Source: Alkalimarinus sediminis
Lineage (GTDB): Bacteria > Pseudomonadota > Gammaproteobacteria > Pseudomonadales > Oleiphilaceae
NCBI RefSeq assembly: GCF_026427595.1
Contig: NZ_CP101527.1
Location: forward strand, 62,001-126,000
Direction of reading: 5' to 3'
DNA length: 64,000 nucleotides
Part shown: positions 62,259 to 64,000 of the stretch, piece after piece
How the letters are laid out: every line of letters begins with the position of its first letter
How positions within the stretch are numbered: position 1 is the first letter of the stretch
Notes under the pieces: model-generated
What the model saw: the letters and a program-made list of their open reading frames with translations, nothing else
Told to the model about the DNA's origin: nothing
Databases searched by the model: none
Made by a program: the position numbers and the translations under genes

Positions 62259-64000
62259 TCACTTCGGTGTTTCACCTAACCAATAATTGATTTTGGATAG
62301 CATGACTTCGAGGTCTATCGGTTTGGCTATATGGTCATTCATCCCTGCCTCTAAGCACTTCTCTTTGTCACCGACCATTGCATTGGCTGTCATGGCAAGA
62401 ATGGGGAGATCTTTATAGGCAGGGTTGCTTCTGATCTGTCGAGAGGCCTCATAGCCGTCCATTACCGGCATTTGAACGTCCATAAATATTAAATCAAAGT
62501 CTTCATTTTTAAGTGCTTCTAAGGCTTCTTGACCGTTCACAGCGGTTGATACTTTAAACCCTGCGTCTGCTAATAGTGCTTGAGCAATCTCTCTATTAAC
62601 CAAAATATCATCGGTTACCAAAATATGGGCACCTTTTGCAGCACTTGTGACTCTATCTTCTAGCTTGGTATTGTCCTCTGGTTCGGTAAGGTTTTCTGGC
62701 GTGGTTTTACCTACCAAAATTTGTGCGACGCTATCAAAGAGAACAGAGTTTTTTATCGGTTTTGTCAGAAACTTTTCAATACCAATATCTCTGGCTTCAG
62801 AGATAATGCGTTGATGGGCATGGGCGCTAGCCATAATAACGGCGGGCATGTCTTGAGAAATAAGCTTCAAGCGTCGATAGGTCTCTAAGCCGTCTATATC
62901 AGGCATATTCCAGTCAAGCAGTATCAAGTCATAGTTCTTTTGCTCGCATTTTTGCAACGCCTCGTCACCATTAGATGCGATATCGACAGAACAGCCAAAC
63001 CGCTTTAGTGTTTCACTAAATATCTCTCTCGCATGGGCATTATCATCAGCGACAAGAATTTGTTTATCGCCTAATTGATTGGCAAACTGTTGATAGTCAA
63101 TCTGCTTCTGCTGAGATATTTTAAAGGGGATTGTGACGATAAATTCAGAGCCTTTGCCTTCGGTACTGACGACTGAAATCTCGCCATTCATCATATTGAC
63201 TAACCGCTTACTGATGGCTAAACCAAGGCCGGTACCGCCATATTGGCGAGTAGAGGAAGTATCAGTTTGGTAAAACTCATCAAATAAATGCTCGAGTTTA
63301 TCTGCGGGAATACCAATACCTGAGTCGCGAACACTTATTTCGAGTTGAACATTGTATAAGTCTTTTTTAACGGGACGAATGGATACGATTACCTCGCCCT
63401 TCTCAGTGAACTTGACCGCATTGGAACATAAGTTAATGAGCACCTGGTTAATACGAAGCGGATCACCCAAGAGGTGATGAGGCGTTTCGAGATCACTTTT
63501 AATGATAAACTCGATGCCTTTTTCTTCGGCATTGATAGTCACAACGTTGGCTAAGTTATCGATAAGCTCATTAAGGTTAAAGGGTATATCTTCAATGTCG
63601 AGCTTGCCGGCTTCTATTTTGGAAAAATCAAGAATATCGTTGATTAACCCTAAAAGTGCACCTGATGCAGAGTTTAGTTTTCGTAGATAACCTTTTTGAG
63701 TCTCGTCCAAGTCTGTCATCAGACACAGGTTAGCCATGCCCGTGATAGCGTTCATCGGGGTTCGGATCTCATGACTCATATTGGCCAAAAAGTCACTTTT
63801 GGCGGCATTGGCACGTTCCGCTATCTCTTTTTCAACTTTTAGTTCCTGGTTGGCTCTGTGTAATTCTGCATTGCGTTTCTGCTCTCGGTTGCGAACCATT
63901 GTGGCGGTATTTTCGAAGGTGTCTATTAACTCCTTAAATTCCGTAATATTCGATTTAAGGTCTAAATTGTCATTTCTTTCAGGGTTAAACTTCTCCATTG
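62259..64000 (-). CDS. Hybrid histidine kinase (HisKA-HATPase-REC-REC), 5'-truncated by window edge
   Basis: The gene continues beyond the window; the visible 579 residues begin in a linker. A coiled coil leads to HisKA (phospho-His in [12 protein letters not shown]), the ATPase domain with G box [11 protein letters not shown], and two receiver domains. The first has D in [11 protein letters not shown] and the second D in [11 protein letters not shown], both with the usual TANAM or K signature. The sensor part is missing from the window, and there is no HPt domain. The stop lies 13 bp from the convergent helicase stop. Confidence 0.93.
   Translation of the reverse strand, partial: MEKFNPERNDNLDLKSNITEFKELIDTFENTATMVRNREQKRNAELHRANQELKVEKEIAERANAAKSDFLANMSHEIRTPMNAITGMANLCLMTDLDETQKGYLRKLNSASGALLGLINDILDFSKIEAGKLDIEDIPFNLNELIDNLANVVTINAEEKGIEFIIKSDLETPHHLLGDPLRINQVLINLCSNAVKFTEKGEVIVSIRPVKKDLYNVQLEISVRDSGIGIPADKLEHLFDEFYQTDTSSTRQYGGTGLGLAISKRLVNMMNGEISVVSTEGKGSEFIVTIPFKISQQKQIDYQQFANQLGDKQILVADDNAHAREIFSETLKRFGCSVDIASNGDEALQKCEQKNYDLILLDWNMPDIDGLETYRRLKLISQDMPAVIMASAHAHQRIISEARDIGIEKFLTKPIKNSVLFDSVAQILVGKTTPENLTEPEDNTKLEDRVTSAAKGAHILVTDDILVNREIAQALLADAGFKVSTAVNGQEALEALKNEDFDLIFMDVQMPVMDGYEASRQIRSNPAYKDLPILAMTANAMVGDKEKCLEAGMNDHIAKPIDLEVMLSKINYWLGETPK

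Overview
The window looks like a chromosome segment of a free-living, probably marine gammaproteobacterium. The evidence is gene content: an ilvL-ilvG-ilvM attenuator operon, OxyR with ahpC-ahpF, queC-queE, trpS, pepD, dodecin, two large hybrid histidine kinases, c-di-GMP enzymes, an alkyl sulfatase, a fatty-acid desaturase pair and an acyl-CoA ligase. I cannot assign a genus. No rRNA, tRNA, CRISPR array or complete insertion sequence was seen.

Layout. 1-6.9 kb: an AraC regulator divergent from an alkyl-sulfatase lipoprotein, an HD-GYP phosphodiesterase and a serine beta-lactamase-fold hydrolase. 6.9-7.75 kb: a 148-bp tandem repeat array. 7.75-13.8 kb: a lipoprotein, a hybrid kinase, a four-helix membrane protein and a single-domain response regulator. 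14.0-26.6 kb: the accessory heart of the window. A 1503-residue VasX/MIX-like effector has a convergent immunity gene overlapping its 3' end by 11 bp. It is followed by further [effector C-terminus (+) / immunity (-)] cassettes and a peptidoglycan-binding protein that shares an N-terminal motif block with the effector. 26.9-43.6 kb: exonuclease, queC-queE and an HD phosphohydrolase, a solute-binding protein, desaturase and reductase, a DUF748 protein, an MscS channel, a diguanylate cyclase and the ilv operon. 43.7-64 kb: pepD, dodecin, a coiled-coil protein, a small Cys-bearing ORF, oxyR/ahpCF, trpS, an MCP with a cNMP-binding/rhodanese-like partner, an acyltransferase, an acyl-CoA ligase, a triple-fasciclin lipoprotein, a DEAD-box helicase and a truncated hybrid kinase.

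The most interesting system is the 14-25 kb toxin/immunity array. Each cassette holds an almost invariant effector segment, then a variable tip. Tail to tail on the other strand lie a variable immunity C-terminus, an invariant immunity core and a membrane anchor. The two variable pieces, toxin tip and cognate immunity domain, therefore form one contiguous block of about 870 bp flanked by conserved arms. A single two-crossover exchange would swap both together. SNP patterns suggest that such an exchange between the full-length effector and the distal cassette happened recently. One cassette has lost its toxin tip but keeps its immunity gene and the 11-bp overlap. Delivery by a type VI secretion system is inferred from the N-terminal motifs; no secretion structural gene lies in the window.
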